A stretch of 64,000 nucleotides of DNA from Leptospiraceae bacterium (GTDB lineage Bacteria > Spirochaetota > Leptospiria > Leptospirales > Leptospiraceae), in the NCBI GenBank assembly GCA_024233875.1, contig JACKPB010000006.1:124001-188000 (forward strand). Reading direction: 5' to 3'. Shown here in pieces: positions 9,211-18,843 of this stretch. Made by a program: the position numbers and the translations under genes. Position 1 is the stretch's first letter. Each line of letters starts with the position of its first letter. Below the pieces are notes generated by a model. The model made no database searches. It saw only the letters and a list, made by a program, of their open reading frames with translations, and had not been told where the DNA came from.

Positions 9211-10107
9211 ATGGTAAATTACTTGAATATCTTCATTAGGTCTATGTTTTTCTTTAGTATTCTTCCGTTTTTGAGCTTTTGCTCTTCACAAGAAAAAAGA
9301 TCCTCCTCTCAGAAATTGAACTGGGAAAAGATCTTAAGTGAAGGCAATTTTTACCAAAAAGTTGATGGTAGAGACTCTGAAAACAGTTTTGAAAAAAGTA
9401 GTAATATAACCAGATTTTTATCTCTGAGAAAAATTGGAAGTAGTTACCAGGCAAGAGAGGTTGAGATCTCTATTTTCTCATATACAGAAAACTTTCTTCA
9501 AAAAATTCAGAGAGTGTTCGGAAAGAATACTCTAAAAAAATACTTCATAGAGCAAAAAATGAAGATTGGGAAAATGGTTCCCGACGAATCCGAAAGAGAA
9601 TTTCAGATAGATTATTCCAATTTTTTTCAAAGAAAAATCGAAGAAGATGATCTTTTGAAAGGTATCGATTTGATTACCGAATTGGATTTTGAAAATCTCT
9701 CATCGAAGTCAAAACAAAAAGTTTTCTTTCAATTTAAGTCGGACGGAAAACTCTGGAAATCTCAGGAACAGATTCTTTACAAAAAGAATACATGGCTCAA
9801 ATGGAAAAATTTCAATAGTGGACCGGGGATTATGAAAAGTATGGCATACGCTGAATTCATAAAGGAAGGGGAGAGTCCACTCTATTCAAAAATCAATAAA
9901 AAGTCACGTTACCAGTACAGGCCTATTCTCAATTCTCAAAAGGATCCTATTGTTTTATTTGAAAATGATGACTATCAGGTAAGTTTCCCTTCAGATACAA
10001 TGGAAAATTCAAAAATCTCCGATCTGAATCAATCCAAAAACTCTCAATTTGAATTGTTTGATAATATGCTACCAATATTCGTTCATAGGAAAACAGGAAA
10101 AAAATAA
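9211..10107 (+). CDS. Hypothetical lipoprotein
   Basis: The start is taken as ATG 9211; a TTG at 9193 is also in frame. The N-terminus MVNYLNIFIRSMFFFSILPFLSFC is a lipoprotein signal ending in an atypical box with Phe before Cys. The mature protein is about 275 residues, rich in Lys, Glu, Ser and aromatics, with no domain I recognise. Its TAA shares a base with the ATG of gltX, so the two are co-translated, but no functional link to tRNA charging is evident. A TATAAT -10-like hexamer lies at 9162-9167. Confidence 0.7.
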   Translation: MVNYLNIFIRSMFFFSILPFLSFCSSQEKRSSSQKLNWEKILSEGNFYQKVDGRDSENSFEKSSNITRFLSLRKIGSSYQAREVEISIFSYTENFLQKIQRVFGKNTLKKYFIEQKMKIGKMVPDESEREFQIDYSNFFQRKIEEDDLLKGIDLITELDFENLSSKSKQKVFFQFKSDGKLWKSQEQILYKKNTWLKWKNFNSGPGIMKSMAYAEFIKEGESPLYSKINKKSRYQYRPILNSQKDPIVLFENDDYQVSFPSDTMENSKISDLNQSKNSQFELFDNMLPIFVHRKTGKK

Positions 10108-11657
10108 TGGAAATAAGAACACGATTTGCACCCTCTCCTTCGGGTTTTTTGCATGTGGGTGGAGCTAGAACAGCTTTATTCAACTATCTTTATGCCAGAG
10201 CAAATGGCGGTAAATTTATTTTAAGGATTGAAGATACAGATCAGGATCGATCTACAGAATCTTCCTTTCAAACAATTCTGGAATCGATGAAATGGCTCGG
10301 TATGAATTGGGATGAAGGTCCCGAGGTTGGTGGAGAAAACGGACCATACAAGCAATCGGAAAGATTAGAAATCTATAAAAAGTTTACCGAAGAACTAATT
10401 GAAAAGAAGCATGCCTATAGATGTTTTTGCACTACAGAAGAATTAGAAATTAAGAAAAAACAAGCCGATGCTATGGGAATTCCTTATGTCTATGATGGAC
10501 TTCATGCCAATATGACAGATAGGGAGATCCAGGAAAAACTCGATGCAGGAATTCCTTATACAGTTCGATTTAAGGTTCCTCACAAAACTGTAATCGTTGA
10601 TGATTTGATCCAGGGAAAGGTTAAGTTTGATGCTAAATTGATTGGTGATTTTATAATAGTGAAATCTGATGGGTTCCCATCTTATAATTATGCTGTGGTC
10701 ATAGATGATCATTTGATGAAGATATCTCATGTGATTAGAGGAGTGGGGCATCTTTCCAATACTCCGAGACAAATTTTAATATCTGAAGCACTCGGTTTTG
10801 ATCTTCCTGTATTTGCGCATGTATCCGAAATCGTAGGTTTGGATGGTAAGAAACTCTCCAAACGGGCAGGAGCGACTTCAATACTGGCGTTTCGTGATCT
10901 CGGTTACACAAGTGAGTGTATGGTAAACTATATGGCTCTCCTCGGTTGGACATCAGAAGATAGTCAGGAATACCTTCCCAATTCCAGATCAGCTGAGATT
11001 TTTGATGTCGCCAGATGTTCAAAATCCCCTTCCACATTTGATGTATTTCGAAAAATGAAAGAAGAGGAAAAGGAGACTGTCAACCTCACAAGTCTCAGTA
11101 CTGAAGATCTGGCCGCTTATCTAAATCCAAAGTCCAAATTAAATTGGTTATCCAATAAATACATTCGGGATGCAGAGATACATGATCTTACCGAAAGAAT
11201 TCATCCCTTTTTGAAGGATGTCAAAGAAATCCCGGAAGATATTAAAAAACCAGGAAATCCAACACTCATTTCTATGTTGGATTCCATTCGGGTGTATCTG
11301 GATAGGCTCTCACAGGCTCCTCCATATTTAGTAGAGTTTTTTAAAAATGATATTTCAATAGAGGATGAGGAAGCCCGAAATATCGCTACTTCAGGAAATG
11401 CAGGTTTGGTGATCCAAAAGTTTTATGCCCTTTTGAGTGAGTCTTCTCCTGTCACAGGTGATGATTACAAAGCTATGATGGATCAAACAGGAAAGGAAAC
11501 ATCCGAAAAAGGGAAAAATCTGTATATGCCAATTCGTGTGGCGACAACCGGAAAATCACATGGATTGGAATTGCCAATTCTCTTTCCCTTATTAGGAAAA
11601 GATAAATTATTGAATCGAATCCGTCAAATTGCCACAGAAATCAATTTGATTTTTTAG
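10107..11657 (+). CDS. gltX: Glutamate--tRNA ligase
   Basis: A 516-residue class I aminoacyl-tRNA synthetase. It begins TRFAPSPSGFLHVGGARTA, the GluRS version of HIGH, continues with RIEDTDQDRS, and has the KMSKS-equivalent KLSKR at 249-253. It charges tRNA-Glu in the cytoplasm. Length suits full GltX rather than the short Glu-Q paralogue. Whether it is discriminating or also charges tRNA-Gln cannot be read here. It is coupled to the upstream lipoprotein gene by a TAATG junction and convergent with the next gene. Confidence 0.96.
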   Translation: MEIRTRFAPSPSGFLHVGGARTALFNYLYARANGGKFILRIEDTDQDRSTESSFQTILESMKWLGMNWDEGPEVGGENGPYKQSERLEIYKKFTEELIEKKHAYRCFCTTEELEIKKKQADAMGIPYVYDGLHANMTDREIQEKLDAGIPYTVRFKVPHKTVIVDDLIQGKVKFDAKLIGDFIIVKSDGFPSYNYAVVIDDHLMKISHVIRGVGHLSNTPRQILISEALGFDLPVFAHVSEIVGLDGKKLSKRAGATSILAFRDLGYTSECMVNYMALLGWTSEDSQEYLPNSRSAEIFDVARCSKSPSTFDVFRKMKEEEKETVNLTSLSTEDLAAYLNPKSKLNWLSNKYIRDAEIHDLTERIHPFLKDVKEIPEDIKKPGNPTLISMLDSIRVYLDRLSQAPPYLVEFFKNDISIEDEEARNIATSGNAGLVIQKFYALLSESSPVTGDDYKAMMDQTGKETSEKGKNLYMPIRVATTGKSHGLELPILFPLLGKDKLLNRIRQIATEINLIF

Positions 11658-11674
11658 TCATTTTCAAATGAAAA

Positions 11675-14122
11675 TTAATTGAGAAGTTGATCCAACCGCG
11701 TTGCGGGCTTGTAGTACGGAATTAAGTCTAGTGCGCGGTTGAGGGTGTTTCTTGCTTTTTCTTTTTCATTCAGGAGTCTATAGAGATCACTTAAATGAAT
11801 AAGAAGAGTGAGGTTGCTTTCTTCGGAAGATACAACTTTTTCGAGAGAATCTTTCGCTTCTTCAAATTTTCCCAGATGCTTGAAGCAAATACCAATTTTT
11901 AAATTCAATTCAGAGTCATCCGGATTGTTTTGCATCATATTTTGATAGCAATTGAGAGCCTGATCATATTGTCGATTTGAAAAGAAAACGTCACCTTCCT
12001 GTCTGAGTTGACCGAAAGGATTGAGTATCGATACCGAATCAGATGAATCGATTATATTGATACAGCTTACTTTGAGAATTGATATATCATCAGTTAATTT
12101 GCCTGAGTTTTTAATTTCATGAATCAATTGATTTAGATCCCCATTGGATCTCTCTATTAGTTTTAAAATTAATTTTTCATTTTCATTGATGATTCTACCG
12201 TACATATTGCCTAATTCCAGATCGTCCCTGCCATCAGATCCACAGAATAAAATATCACCTGTCTTGAGTTGAAATTTTTGGATTATGATATCCTGTTCTT
12301 CGAGCATGGTTCCGAGCTTTCTCATGTCGGGATCTTCTTCTAAAAAAATAGCCTTTCCATTCCTAAAGAGGACTGTTTTGGGATGTTCGCAATTGAAGTA
12401 AAACATCTCACCGGTTCTTTCCCGAACCAATCCTACAGCTGCTGATATTAGCATAGATCCGTCAAAGGTTCGGAATACATTGTCTATTTCCAGAAATGTA
12501 TTTTTCATCCAAATATCGGGATCAATTTGCAATACCCGATCATCTCTGGCAGAGTTTGCCAGGATATAATTCACTATGGCTCCCGCAACAATGGCACCAC
12601 CCGCACCCTGCATCGATTTACCCATTGCATCTCCGTTGAAGAAGAATATATATCGATCATCCTTATCATAGAATCTTAAATTACCGGATATGCATATATC
12701 ACCTCCCAGATCAGAGTTTCTACCCCGAAATTGAAAATGTTTTTTCTGTTCAAGGTAAAATTCAGTCAGTATTTTATTGGATTTATTGAAGTTTCTACCA
12801 AGAGGTTTGATGATCAATGAAGTTAGAAAGTAATCTCCTTCCTGCTGCTCGTTCAGAGATTTGATTTCATTCATGCTTTTTTGTACTTCAGCAGTTCTCT
12901 CCGCCACTTTTGATTCCAGGTTTTCATTCAATTCATCAGTTTGATTGTGAACTGTTACAAATTTATTAGCAAGGACAAACATAATTCCTGCAAGGTAGAT
13001 CGGTATCACAATAGAGACTGTATAGAGATATCCCCAGTTGTTTAAAAAGTTTAGAGTGTCAAAAATAACTGCTGATAGGACCAGGATCACTCCTATACTG
13101 AGAGTTCTGGCTTCCCGATTTCCCTGATAAGCTCCTTTTAAAATAAAACCGAGTACAGCAAGAAGGTAGGGAAGGTAGAAAATAGTGCGGATGCTCCGGG
13201 TCATATACATAATTTCGTATGACGGCAGAGCGAGTAGAATAGTCAGAGCAATGACCAGAAGGACGATGAAAAAATTCTTTTCATTTTTGGATTCATTTCG
13301 TCCAACTATAATTGATGAAAATCTATAAACCGAATAATTACTTATGTAAAGTGAAGCAAAAACAATTTTTTGAAAATAAAAATATTCTATTCCCGGAAAT
13401 AAGAAATGAATAATGGGAGAAAAAAAGTTAGTACTGTAAAGAGAATAGAAAAATGCAAACATCGCATAGAATAAATTTTCTTTATCCTTTTTTCTTTTTA
13501 AATAGATTAATAAATGGTATCCGGAAATGAGTATGAATAGGAATGCCATGACTACACTGAGATATTGATCCTGAAGATTTTGTAGGAATATGTAGTACTC
13601 CATATCTCTGGTCTCACCGATCAATAGGGTATCGGGGACCTGACCTTCAGTATCTATATAAATTTTCAGTAGTAGGACTGTTTCTTCATCGGATCGAATG
13701 ATCTGTTCGGGTAGAGGGAAGATTCTATTGCTATTCCAATAATTCCAGTGATCATGATCCTTATCCAGAAAACTATAGAGTTTCATTCCATTCAGGTAAG
13801 TTTCTTCTGCCCAGTAGACCTTTGATGTAGAAAAAGACCTCAATACACCTTCTTCCTTCTCCGGTAAAATGAACTTAGTTCTTAGCCAGAGAATTCCTTT
13901 ATTGTTAGGATGCAATCGGGCTAGATCCGAGTTTGACTCCCGGGGCAATCGAATGTAATCTTTTTGTAAAGATTCAATAATAGTCTCTTCTTCCTTTCCT
14001 ATCGAATATTCCCATTGCAAAAAAATTTTCTCCGGATTCAAATGCGAAGAACAGTTGATGAAAAAGGTAAGGATATATAAGGGAATGAAAATTTTTAGTA
14101 TGGTTTTTAAAATTACTTTCAT
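11675..14122 (-). CDS. 7TMR-DISM / SpoIIE-type PP2C phosphatase with C-terminal TPRs
   Basis: 815 residues. In order: signal segment ending FFINC (lipobox-like), a periplasmic 7TMR-DISM sensor of about 150 residues, seven hydrophobic segments (about 185-385), a coiled coil (LNENLESKVAERTAEVQKS), a SpoIIE-like phosphatase with GGDICISG and FFNGDAMGKSMQGAGG metal-binding motifs, and two or three TPRs (EGDVFFSNRQYDQALNCYQ onward). It probably senses an outside ligand and dephosphorylates an anti-sigma-antagonist-type partner. The TPR tail on this architecture is less common. A second such protein lies at 46320-48341. Confidence 0.85.
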   Translation of the reverse strand: MKVILKTILKIFIPLYILTFFINCSSHLNPEKIFLQWEYSIGKEEETIIESLQKDYIRLPRESNSDLARLHPNNKGILWLRTKFILPEKEEGVLRSFSTSKVYWAEETYLNGMKLYSFLDKDHDHWNYWNSNRIFPLPEQIIRSDEETVLLLKIYIDTEGQVPDTLLIGETRDMEYYIFLQNLQDQYLSVVMAFLFILISGYHLLIYLKRKKDKENLFYAMFAFFYSLYSTNFFSPIIHFLFPGIEYFYFQKIVFASLYISNYSVYRFSSIIVGRNESKNEKNFFIVLLVIALTILLALPSYEIMYMTRSIRTIFYLPYLLAVLGFILKGAYQGNREARTLSIGVILVLSAVIFDTLNFLNNWGYLYTVSIVIPIYLAGIMFVLANKFVTVHNQTDELNENLESKVAERTAEVQKSMNEIKSLNEQQEGDYFLTSLIIKPLGRNFNKSNKILTEFYLEQKKHFQFRGRNSDLGGDICISGNLRFYDKDDRYIFFFNGDAMGKSMQGAGGAIVAGAIVNYILANSARDDRVLQIDPDIWMKNTFLEIDNVFRTFDGSMLISAAVGLVRERTGEMFYFNCEHPKTVLFRNGKAIFLEEDPDMRKLGTMLEEQDIIIQKFQLKTGDILFCGSDGRDDLELGNMYGRIINENEKLILKLIERSNGDLNQLIHEIKNSGKLTDDISILKVSCINIIDSSDSVSILNPFGQLRQEGDVFFSNRQYDQALNCYQNMMQNNPDDSELNLKIGICFKHLGKFEEAKDSLEKVVSSEESNLTLLIHLSDLYRLLNEKEKARNTLNRALDLIPYYKPATRLDQLLN

Positions 14123-14194
14123 GGCTTTGGAGAATCAATCAACGGAATTCAATTGTTCTCCCGATTCATTAAAGAACAAGACTTTTATAGATAT

Positions 14195-15358
14195 TCAATT
14201 CAAATTGTCATCAACGATCTGAGTGCATCCGACAGAATTTCGACCCTTTCGCTTTGCGAGGTAGACACCCTCATCGGCTGTTCTCATCAGGTCTTCAGTA
14301 GTACTCATATAGGCATCTTTGGAGGCTACTCCAATGCTAACGCTTCCAAACCAGTAATCGGTCTCGCCTACAAGAATCATCAATTCTGAGACATCCCTGC
14401 GAATCTTTTCAGCCAAAATCAAGGCACCTTTGAGAGGAGTATTGTGACAGATGATAAAAAATTCATCACCCCCTAACCGACAAACAAGATCGTCACTTCT
14501 CACTGAATTTTTTAATTGGATAGCAAGAAATTTTAAAACTTTGTCACCTGCATCATGCCCGAATGTATCGTTGATAGACTTGAACTTATCCGCATCAATC
14601 ATCATACATGAGACTTCTTTTTTAGCGGTTATAGATTCATTCCAACAATCATTGAGTCTTCTTAGAGCATGACGTCGATTGGGTAAATTTGTAAGAAGAT
14701 CAGTCATTGCAAGATCTTCCAGTCTCTGATTGGCTTCTTCTAGAGCCCTGGTTCTTTCTCTGACTCTTTCTTCTAGAGTTTGGTTCAGTCGAATCAATTC
14801 CTGATTTCTTTCTGTGACCTGAGCAAAAAGACCGTTTAGCGCACTGAGTAGGGGACCTGTGGCTGAACTTCTGGACTCAATCTCAATTTTATATGCTTCA
14901 CTCGGAGACACTCCTTTTTCTATTTCGCGGATCTGACGGGCCATACTTTGGTCTGAGCCCAATATATGATAGGCAAGCCAATGGGTAAGAAATTTAAGTA
15001 ATGAAATACTCAGATTAGAATCATCGGGAGTAGCTCTTGATTTCATCCTCGTGACTTCATTTAAAAAGTTTTCATGTTCTTTGAAATGATATTGGATATG
15101 CTTTGAGTAGATCTTACTGTTCAGCATCAAAGCTTCTTCTTCTTTGAAATGATAGACAGCATAATCGGAAAGATCAAAAAAAACCTTATCGTACACAGCC
15201 GGATCTATGGTTTTTGATTCAGTCAATAATTTTCCAAATTTATTGATCTCATCAACTAAGTAGTGGTGTTGTGAATCAATTTCAGCTATTCCGGTAATGA
15301 AACATTGGTCCCATTGGAAGGCTGTTCCATCCATATTGTAATTATTGAGTGGTTCCAT
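14195..15358 (-). CDS. Bacteriohemerythrin-GGDEF diguanylate cyclase
   Basis: 387 residues. Residues about 15-140 are a hemerythrin domain with the di-iron ligand pattern: His31, His70, Glu74, His91/His95, His126/His131 and Asp136. A coiled coil (ERNQELIRLNQTLEERVRERTRAL) links to a GGDEF domain with an intact active site CRLGGDEFF. An inhibitory RxxD site (RSDD) sits five residues before GGDEF. It therefore probably makes cyclic di-GMP in response to oxygen or redox state. It follows no close upstream gene and is 72 bp from the 7TMR phosphatase on the same strand. Confidence 0.92.
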   Translation of the reverse strand: MEPLNNYNMDGTAFQWDQCFITGIAEIDSQHHYLVDEINKFGKLLTESKTIDPAVYDKVFFDLSDYAVYHFKEEEALMLNSKIYSKHIQYHFKEHENFLNEVTRMKSRATPDDSNLSISLLKFLTHWLAYHILGSDQSMARQIREIEKGVSPSEAYKIEIESRSSATGPLLSALNGLFAQVTERNQELIRLNQTLEERVRERTRALEEANQRLEDLAMTDLLTNLPNRRHALRRLNDCWNESITAKKEVSCMMIDADKFKSINDTFGHDAGDKVLKFLAIQLKNSVRSDDLVCRLGGDEFFIICHNTPLKGALILAEKIRRDVSELMILVGETDYWFGSVSIGVASKDAYMSTTEDLMRTADEGVYLAKRKGRNSVGCTQIVDDNLN

Positions 15359-15741
15359 CTTTACATATTGACCTTATTTTTACATATCTTTGATTTGATG
15401 AAGATTTTTCATCTCCATTTCCAGTTCTTAAGAAAATATTAGAATGGAAAGGATATTTTTTTTTATAATTTAATTGAATGATAATGAAAAATCTGAACTT
15501 TTAGTCATTTTCAAAAGGATTTGTGCATTCACAGAAGAATCAGCTACAAAATGGCTACATACCAGAATAGGAAAAATGCAACTATTTATGAAAACCGGTA
15601 TATGCAAATCATATTTTACTAATAGATCAATAAAAATAGGGGTTTTGTGAGATGAGTTCCCGGTTGCTGTGCTCGGTCGAACCATTGCTGAAAGGCTCCC
15701 TTTCATGATCTTCACCATTCGCACGAAGTACGTAAGGTGAG
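15359..15741. other. 383-bp intergenic stretch with dispersed repeat
   Basis: No convincing gene. It holds repeat copy A (15487-15580). An 84-codon minus-strand open frame (15470-15724) crosses the repeat and shows no ribosome-binding site or protein-like composition. The promoter of the hemerythrin-GGDEF gene presumably lies at its left end. Confidence 0.6.
15487..15580 (-). repeat. Dispersed repeat, copy A
   Basis: About 90 bases align with the reverse complement of 60873-60964 at about 85% identity by eye, with one single-base gap. The best-conserved part contains AGAATCAGCTACAAAATGG and then CTACATA. A small hairpin AGCYA-CAAAA-TGGCT sits inside; the variable base still pairs as G-U in one strand's RNA. 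The copy is intergenic and non-coding. Confidence 0.7.
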
Positions 15742-16650
15742 TTATTTATTTTTTTCAAGAGAGACGATGGCACCGCTAAAAATAATTAGAATAATTCCTG
15801 CAAGAGTTTCCAGATTTGGGATTTGATCTCCCAAAAATATTCCTCCAGGAATAGAAAAGAGAACTGTACTGTAGCCTGCTATTCCTACGATTCCACCTTT
15901 TCCGGTTCCGTAAGCCTTTGTCACATAGATTTGACCCAAAAATGCTGTGATTCCTATGACGAGAATAGAAAAGAATTCCTGTAAGTTTGGAGCTCTCCAG
16001 ATTCCCTTGAATACAAGGAAATAGGGAGAGAAAATAAAATCGGGTAACAGGAATAAGATCACCGGGAAGAATATACCTAGGAGTAAAAATGAAAGTACTA
16101 TTGTTCTAATTTCGTAATACGCACTCAGACCACGAATCGAAGTGTATGCCAGAGCCGTAAAGACTCCATTCAGGATGCCTGTGAAGTTTTCTAATAAAAT
16201 TTTCCCCGGATTCAGAACAAAATATATGCCTACAAATCCTATCAGGATTGCACCCCAGGAAAATAGACTTATATTCTCTCTTAGATAAAAGTATGAAAAT
16301 ATAGCAATAAAAATAGGGGAAGTTTGAACATAAATAGTTGCTTCTGCCAATGAAATTGTTGCGGCATTATAAAAGAAAAGTAGAAGGGCCAGGGTTCCTA
16401 TGAGGCCCCGAAAAATAAGTAGATAGATCTTTCCACCTTTATTTTTTAATGGTTTATTTCTTATTGAAATTCCGAGAAATATCAATCCGATTGTATTTCG
16501 AAAAAAAACGAGTTCTGAGGCGGGTAGGGTGGGACCTATTGTTTTCACCATCAGACCCATTATTGAAAACAATAGAGAGGCAGTGAGCATGTACAAAATG
16601 CCCTTTCTATTATTGATTTCGGGAATGGTTTCTAATTTTTGGTTATCCAA
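15742..16650 (-). CDS. EamA/DMT-family transporter
   Basis: A 302-residue polytopic protein with about ten hydrophobic segments in two related halves, the EamA arrangement. The first half has ELVFFRNTIGL and SLAEATIYVQTSPIFIAIFSYFYLRE; the second has the corresponding glycine-rich AYGTGKGGIVGIAGYSTVLFS. Such inner-membrane transporters move small metabolites, often out of the cell; the substrate is unknown. The start overlaps the aroA end by 8 bp, making it the last gene of a coupled operon. Presence behind aroA does not prove an aromatic-metabolite role. Confidence 0.88.
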   Translation of the reverse strand: MDNQKLETIPEINNRKGILYMLTASLLFSIMGLMVKTIGPTLPASELVFFRNTIGLIFLGISIRNKPLKNKGGKIYLLIFRGLIGTLALLLFFYNAATISLAEATIYVQTSPIFIAIFSYFYLRENISLFSWGAILIGFVGIYFVLNPGKILLENFTGILNGVFTALAYTSIRGLSAYYEIRTIVLSFLLLGIFFPVILFLLPDFIFSPYFLVFKGIWRAPNLQEFFSILVIGITAFLGQIYVTKAYGTGKGGIVGIAGYSTVLFSIPGGIFLGDQIPNLETLAGIILIIFSGAIVSLEKNK

Positions 16651-17935
16651 AAGATCTCAAAATATTCTTGAAATCGGGGAAAGATGTGTCAATCCAGGAA
16701 TCATCATCAATTCTAAGATCAAGTCCCGTAAGAGCGGAAAGAATTTGAAAACTCATAGCAATACGATGATCGAGAAAGGATTGGATTAGGGCCGGATGGA
16801 TAGCGTCTACTTCTTCGAATTCATACCCATCCTGTGATTCTTCAACCTTCACACCCATAGATTTAAGATTTGTCACCATGGAATGGATCCGATCCGATTC
16901 TTTGGCTCTTAGGTCTTCAGCATGTGAAATTTTGAATCCATTTTCTGAGAACAGTCCTGCTATAGTCAGGATGGGTATTTCGTCAATAATAGAAGGAATC
17001 AATTCAGGTTTGATATCAATTCTTTTTAGACCGGAGGGATGAATTCTTAGATCACCAATTTTTTCTCCGCATTCCTCGCGGATATTCTCTTCTTCAATTT
17101 TTCCACCCATATCCTTCAGGACGGTTAAAATTCCAACTCTTGCCGGATTGAGTCCAATATTTTGGATCAATAACTCACCTTTTTTGGAGAGAAGTGCTAA
17201 GACAATAAAAAAGGCTGCGGAGGAAATATCGCCCGGAACCTTGAATTCGGTTCCCTCAAACTCATAGGGAGGTTTGATGACAAATCTAAAATGCTCTTTT
17301 TTCTCAATTTTTCCACCAAGAAATCGGATCATATTTTCAGTATGATCACGGGATAGTTCTGACTCTTCGTAATCAACTTCTACATCGGATGAAATTCCCG
17401 CTAAGAGAATGCAGGATTTGACCTGAGCACTTGCCAGTTTGCTTTTGTATTGAAAGGGTCGGAGTTGCTTGCCCCTTATCTCTAGTGGTGCCCGTCCATC
17501 TTCTCCGAGTGCGATGATGTCTCCACCCATTGATCTCAGAGGATCGATGATTCTTTTCATGGGTCGTTTTTTTAGAGATTCATCTCCTGTCAAAACAGCA
17601 TGAAAATTTGGAAGTCCTGTCAACAAACCGGCTGATAGTCGAATCCCTGTTCCACCATTTCCGAAATCCAATTCTGAATTTGGTGATTTTAGATTGTGCT
17701 TTCCCGGACTATTTACTAGATACTCTCCCGGAGAAGTTATTTTGAACTCCACTCCCAATTGAGAAAAAGATTTCATTGTATTACGGGGATCTTCAGCTTC
17801 TAAGAAACCGGTTATCTTTGATTTGCCTTTGGCCAGTGAGGAAAACAATACAGATCTATGTGATACAGATTTATCTCCCGGAACTTTGATTTGCATTCCG
17901 GACGGAATTTCTTTTTTGGATTCCAGCATTGTCAA
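16643..17935 (-). CDS. aroA: 3-phosphoshikimate 1-carboxyvinyltransferase (EPSP synthase)
   Basis: 430 residues, normal for AroA. Motifs: KVPGDKSVSHRSVLFSSLAKG near the N-terminus, DFGNGGTGIRLSAGLL, SAQVKSCILLAG, and RAKESDRIH near the C-terminus. It condenses phosphoenolpyruvate with shikimate 3-phosphate in chorismate synthesis. AGGAG sits 5 bases before the TTG at 17935 and 11 before the ATG at 17929; spacing favours TTG. The start overlaps the transglutaminase stop. Sandwiched between unrelated genes, it is probably expressed by read-through and coupling. Confidence 0.95.
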   Translation of the reverse strand: MTMLESKKEIPSGMQIKVPGDKSVSHRSVLFSSLAKGKSKITGFLEAEDPRNTMKSFSQLGVEFKITSPGEYLVNSPGKHNLKSPNSELDFGNGGTGIRLSAGLLTGLPNFHAVLTGDESLKKRPMKRIIDPLRSMGGDIIALGEDGRAPLEIRGKQLRPFQYKSKLASAQVKSCILLAGISSDVEVDYEESELSRDHTENMIRFLGGKIEKKEHFRFVIKPPYEFEGTEFKVPGDISSAAFFIVLALLSKKGELLIQNIGLNPARVGILTVLKDMGGKIEEENIREECGEKIGDLRIHPSGLKRIDIKPELIPSIIDEIPILTIAGLFSENGFKISHAEDLRAKESDRIHSMVTNLKSMGVKVEESQDGYEFEEVDAIHPALIQSFLDHRIAMSFQILSALTGLDLRIDDDSWIDTSFPDFKNILRSFG

Positions 17936-18843
17936 TTTGACTCCTGAAATTTATTGATTTTGTTGATAGGGGGAGAGTTTTGCATTCTTCTCATTTGGAC
18001 TTCAACTTTCAAATGTTGCTTTCCCGAGCCTTTGAAGGTTCCCCGAACAGGTGATACATCATCGAAGTCTCTTCCCTGAGCCACTCGAATGTGTCGATCT
18101 GAAGAGCACATATCATTTGTCGGATCCAAACCAAACCATGAAAAATCAGGTATATAGACGTCAAGCCAGGCATGGCTCTGTTCGGAACCCACCATTCCCG
18201 AACTGGTTTCGGGATTGTATGTTTCAATATAACCACTCACATAACGGGTTGCCAATCCCCTTGCTCTGAGAAGTGAGATCATTGTATGAGCAAAGTCCTG
18301 ACAAACTCCCTTTCTGGTTTCCAAAACTGTATCTACAGGAGTATTGATTTGAGTTGCTCCACTTCTGTATTGGAAGTCAGTAGTAAATAGATGATTTAAA
18401 TCTAAAATTGCTTCACTCAGTTTTCTTTCAGGAGCTAAAATTTTTTTTCCGAATTCCCAAACAGCAGGTGTAAACTTGATGAATGGACTCTCGTAAAGAT
18501 AATCATAAAATTCATATTCAAAATTTTTAAACCATTTTGCCGCTTCTCCGACTTTTACCTCTGATTTTAAAGGTTCACTGGAGGGTTTAAAATTTGTCAC
18601 TTCGCTTCGTGAAATGATTTCTAGGTAATTGTGACGAAAAGGAACAGAGAATTCTACCACCGCATTTCCAAAGTAATCTCTGTGGTAATAAGTTGGAACA
18701 TCCGGATTGAGAGTGATTGAATGATAGTCTACTGCCTGGCAGAGAGTTTCCATAGGAGAAATCTTTACTCTGGAGTAAGATTCCATCGCTTCCCATTCAT
18801 AGCTGTAAATGGTTTTGTGTATCAGTGAAAATTTCTTTTGCAT
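17932..18843 (-). CDS. Transglutaminase-like cysteine protease-fold protein
   Basis: 303 residues with an N-terminal beta-rich domain (HKTIYSYEWEAMESYSRVKISP) and a transglutaminase-like core. The catalytic triad is visible as Cys in KGVCQDFAHTM, His in QSHAWLDVYIPD and Asp in LDPTND. No signal peptide, so it is cytoplasmic. The start shares one base with the stop of the ATP-grasp/alpha-E gene (TAATG). In many bacteria this trio travels together and is predicted to make or cleave an amide-linked peptide product. The actual substrate is unknown. Confidence 0.9.
   Translation of the reverse strand: MQKKFSLIHKTIYSYEWEAMESYSRVKISPMETLCQAVDYHSITLNPDVPTYYHRDYFGNAVVEFSVPFRHNYLEIISRSEVTNFKPSSEPLKSEVKVGEAAKWFKNFEYEFYDYLYESPFIKFTPAVWEFGKKILAPERKLSEAILDLNHLFTTDFQYRSGATQINTPVDTVLETRKGVCQDFAHTMISLLRARGLATRYVSGYIETYNPETSSGMVGSEQSHAWLDVYIPDFSWFGLDPTNDMCSSDRHIRVAQGRDFDDVSPVRGTFKGSGKQHLKVEVQMRRMQNSPPINKINKFQESN

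Noticed and set aside
11660..11675. ATTTTCA/TGAAAAT hairpin between gltX and the 7TMR gene
   Set aside because: Only 2 bases of loop and no GC content in the stem to speak of; a poor terminator, and partly explained by the repeat module.
15470..15724. 84-codon minus-strand open frame
   Set aside because: It crosses the dispersed repeat, has no ribosome-binding site, and its residues look random. The repeat partner copy does not keep the frame.
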